A stretch of DNA of 5,600 bases from Chloroflexota bacterium (GTDB lineage Bacteria; Chloroflexota; Dehalococcoidia; SM23-28-2; RBG-16-64-32), in assembly GCA_022560365.1 (NCBI GenBank), contig JADFTG010000102.1, forward strand, positions 1 through 5,600, given 5' to 3'. Numbering within the stretch: position 1 is the stretch's first letter; each line of letters opens with the position of its first letter. Below are positions 4,672 to 5,600 of this stretch, in pieces. The notes under the pieces are model-generated. The model saw nothing but the letters and a program-made list of their open reading frames with translations, did not search any database and was not told where the DNA came from. Made by a program: the position numbers and the translations under genes.

Positions 4672-5526
4672 ATGTCGCCCACGGACCACTACGTCGACCT
4701 CCCCTCCGGCCTCCGCGCGCACTACCTGAAGTGGCCCGGCCGCGACGACGCTCCGGCCATCGTCCTCAACCACGCCACCGGCTTTCTCGCGCACCAGTGG
4801 GCGCCCGTAGCCGAGCGCCTGGCCGGCGACTACACTGCCTGCGCCGCCGATGCTCGTGGCCACGGCGACACGGACAAGCCTCCTCCCGAGGGCGACAACT
4901 ACCACTGGTCGCGTTTCGCCGAGGACCTGCGCGCGTGGCTCGACGGCCTCGGGTTGAGGGGTGTGCCGTTCGTCGGCCACTCGGCCGGTGCCGCCTCGGG
5001 CCTCTACCTCGCCGCTGAGCGGCCTGAGTACTTCACACGCCTGGTCGCCATCGAGCCGATCGTGATGCCCGGCGGCTTTCACCCCGACGAAAGCCACCGC
5101 AACGAGATGTCCGAGGGCGCGCGCCGCCGCCGCGCCGTCTTCGACTCCGCCGCCGCCGCCTTCGAGCACTACCGCTCGCGCTCGCTATTCGAGCGTTGGC
5201 CGGACGAGGCGCTTCGTCTCTACGTTGAGCACGGCACATTCCAGCGCGAGGACGGCCGCCTTCAGCTCAAGTGCCCCGGCGAGATCGAAGGCGAGATCTT
5301 CGCCAACAGCGCCTCGCTCAACATCTGGGAAGTCCTGCCGCGCATCAAGGCGACGGTGCTTGTGATCCGCGGCGAACACACCGAAGATTTCCTCGGCACG
5401 GTCGCCGAGTCCGTCGCCGCGCGCCTCCCCAACGGCCGCCTGGAGACCATCCCCGGCGCCGGTCACCTCTCGCCGATGGAGCGCCCAGAAGCCGTCGCCG
5501 GCCTGATCCTCGACTTCCTGTCCTAG
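4672..5526 (+). CDS. Alpha/beta hydrolase
   Basis: A 284-residue single-domain alpha/beta hydrolase, probably cytosolic (no signal peptide). It likely cleaves an ester, amide or other small-molecule bond; the substrate cannot be read from sequence. Visible landmarks are the oxyanion-hole strand LNHATGF after strand 3; DARGHGDTDKP, typical of this family; the nucleophile elbow GHSAG (102-106) with Ser 104; and GAGHLSPMERPE with catalytic His 265. An acidic residue in RGEHTEDF (Glu 235, Glu 238 or Asp 239) probably completes the triad. A variable cap region lies between about 135 and 215, with an Arg- and Ala-rich stretch EGARRRRAVFDSAAAAF. ATG 4672 gives an N-terminus (HYVDLPSGLRAHYLKW) matching the first beta strands of the family. 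GC-rich codon use agrees with recJ and contrasts with the preceding islet. It is followed within ten bases by a REP-like palindrome that may end the transcript. Confidence 0.9.
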   Translation: MSPTDHYVDLPSGLRAHYLKWPGRDDAPAIVLNHATGFLAHQWAPVAERLAGDYTACAADARGHGDTDKPPPEGDNYHWSRFAEDLRAWLDGLGLRGVPFVGHSAGAASGLYLAAERPEYFTRLVAIEPIVMPGGFHPDESHRNEMSEGARRRRAVFDSAAAAFEHYRSRSLFERWPDEALRLYVEHGTFQREDGRLQLKCPGEIEGEIFANSASLNIWEVLPRIKATVLVIRGEHTEDFLGTVAESVAARLPNGRLETIPGAGHLSPMERPEAVAGLILDFLS

Positions 5527-5530
5527 TCTC

Positions 5531-5566
5531 GTCCGCTCGTCCTGAGGCTCTCGAAGGATGAGCGGG
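5531..5566. repeat. REP-like palindromic element
   Basis: CCGCTCGTCC (5533-5542) pairs with GGATGAGCGG (5556-5565), ten pairs including one G-T, around the loop TGAGGCTCTCGAA. Sequences of the type CGTCCTGAGGCTCTCGAAGGA are familiar to me as dispersed intergenic elements in GC-rich bacterial genomes. It lies right after the hydrolase stop codon, a typical REP position. Its left 18 bases recur at 3720-3737. No T-run follows, so any terminator role would be imperfect. Confidence 0.65.
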
Positions 5567-5600
5567 GCACTGTCAACGGATCGATCACCGAATGACCGGA

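Noticed and set aside
4641..5018. Plus-strand ATG 4641 as start of a 125-residue gene
   Set aside because: Different frame from the hydrolase; product is Arg/Pro-rich with no recognisable motif.
4621..5169. 182-residue minus-strand open frame
   Set aside because: Antisense to the alpha/beta hydrolase with its intact catalytic motifs; Val/Gly/Arg-rich shadow composition.
5592..5600. ATG near the right edge as start of a new gene
   Set aside because: Only three codons are visible and there is no clear ribosome-binding site.

Overview
The window reads as a chromosomal piece of a high-GC bacterium. The main genes are rich in GCC/GGC/CTC codons (one counted 60-base line of the hydrolase, 4741-4800, is 42/60 G+C). 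The gene set is an F420-type (deazaflavin) oxidoreductase of the nitroreductase/quinone reductase family, a LysM plus lysozyme-like secreted protein, and a TumE/DUF6516-like pair. This would fit a Chloroflexota (Dehalococcoidia-like) or actinobacterial genome. That placement is an inference from protein style, not from a marker gene.

Layout. The left edge holds the 3' end of an NAD(P)H-hydrate dehydratase gene (nnrD-like, +). It converges on a minus-strand gene for an exported LysM/lysozyme-like protein (302 to about 1135). A 380-base divergent intergenic region (1136-1515) carries a C/T-rich direct repeat and a strong hairpin. It is followed on + by recJ (1516-3234) and, 31 bases later, by a small deazaflavin-dependent oxidoreductase gene (3266-3700). 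That gene appears to start at ATC behind a good GGAGG.

Between about 3738 and 4631 the composition changes: one counted line, 4081-4140, is 28/60 G+C, and ATA, CTA, AGG and TTT codons appear. This islet holds a two-gene module resembling a toxin-antitoxin pair: an 85-residue helical protein overlapped in another frame by a 160-residue DUF6516/TumE-like protein. Its upstream region is unusually structured. It has an operator-like palindrome containing a TTGACA box, a perfect 14-bp-arm hairpin, and a textbook intrinsic terminator that ends only 24 bases before the first start codon. A short upstream segment can pair with the terminator's 5' arm, so the leader may be an attenuator or a short terminated RNA. 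A second perfect 14-bp inverted repeat lies inside the toxin-like gene.

The right part returns to high GC with an alpha/beta hydrolase gene (4672-5526) and a REP-like palindrome (5533-5565). Eighteen bases from the left side of that REP element occur identically at 3720-3737, at the left border of the islet. This suggests the islet sits in, or next to, a dispersed REP-like sequence.

The most interesting region is the islet at 3720-4648, especially its leader. The host genes are ordinary housekeeping or accessory enzymes, although two of them lack any canonical start codon at the expected position.
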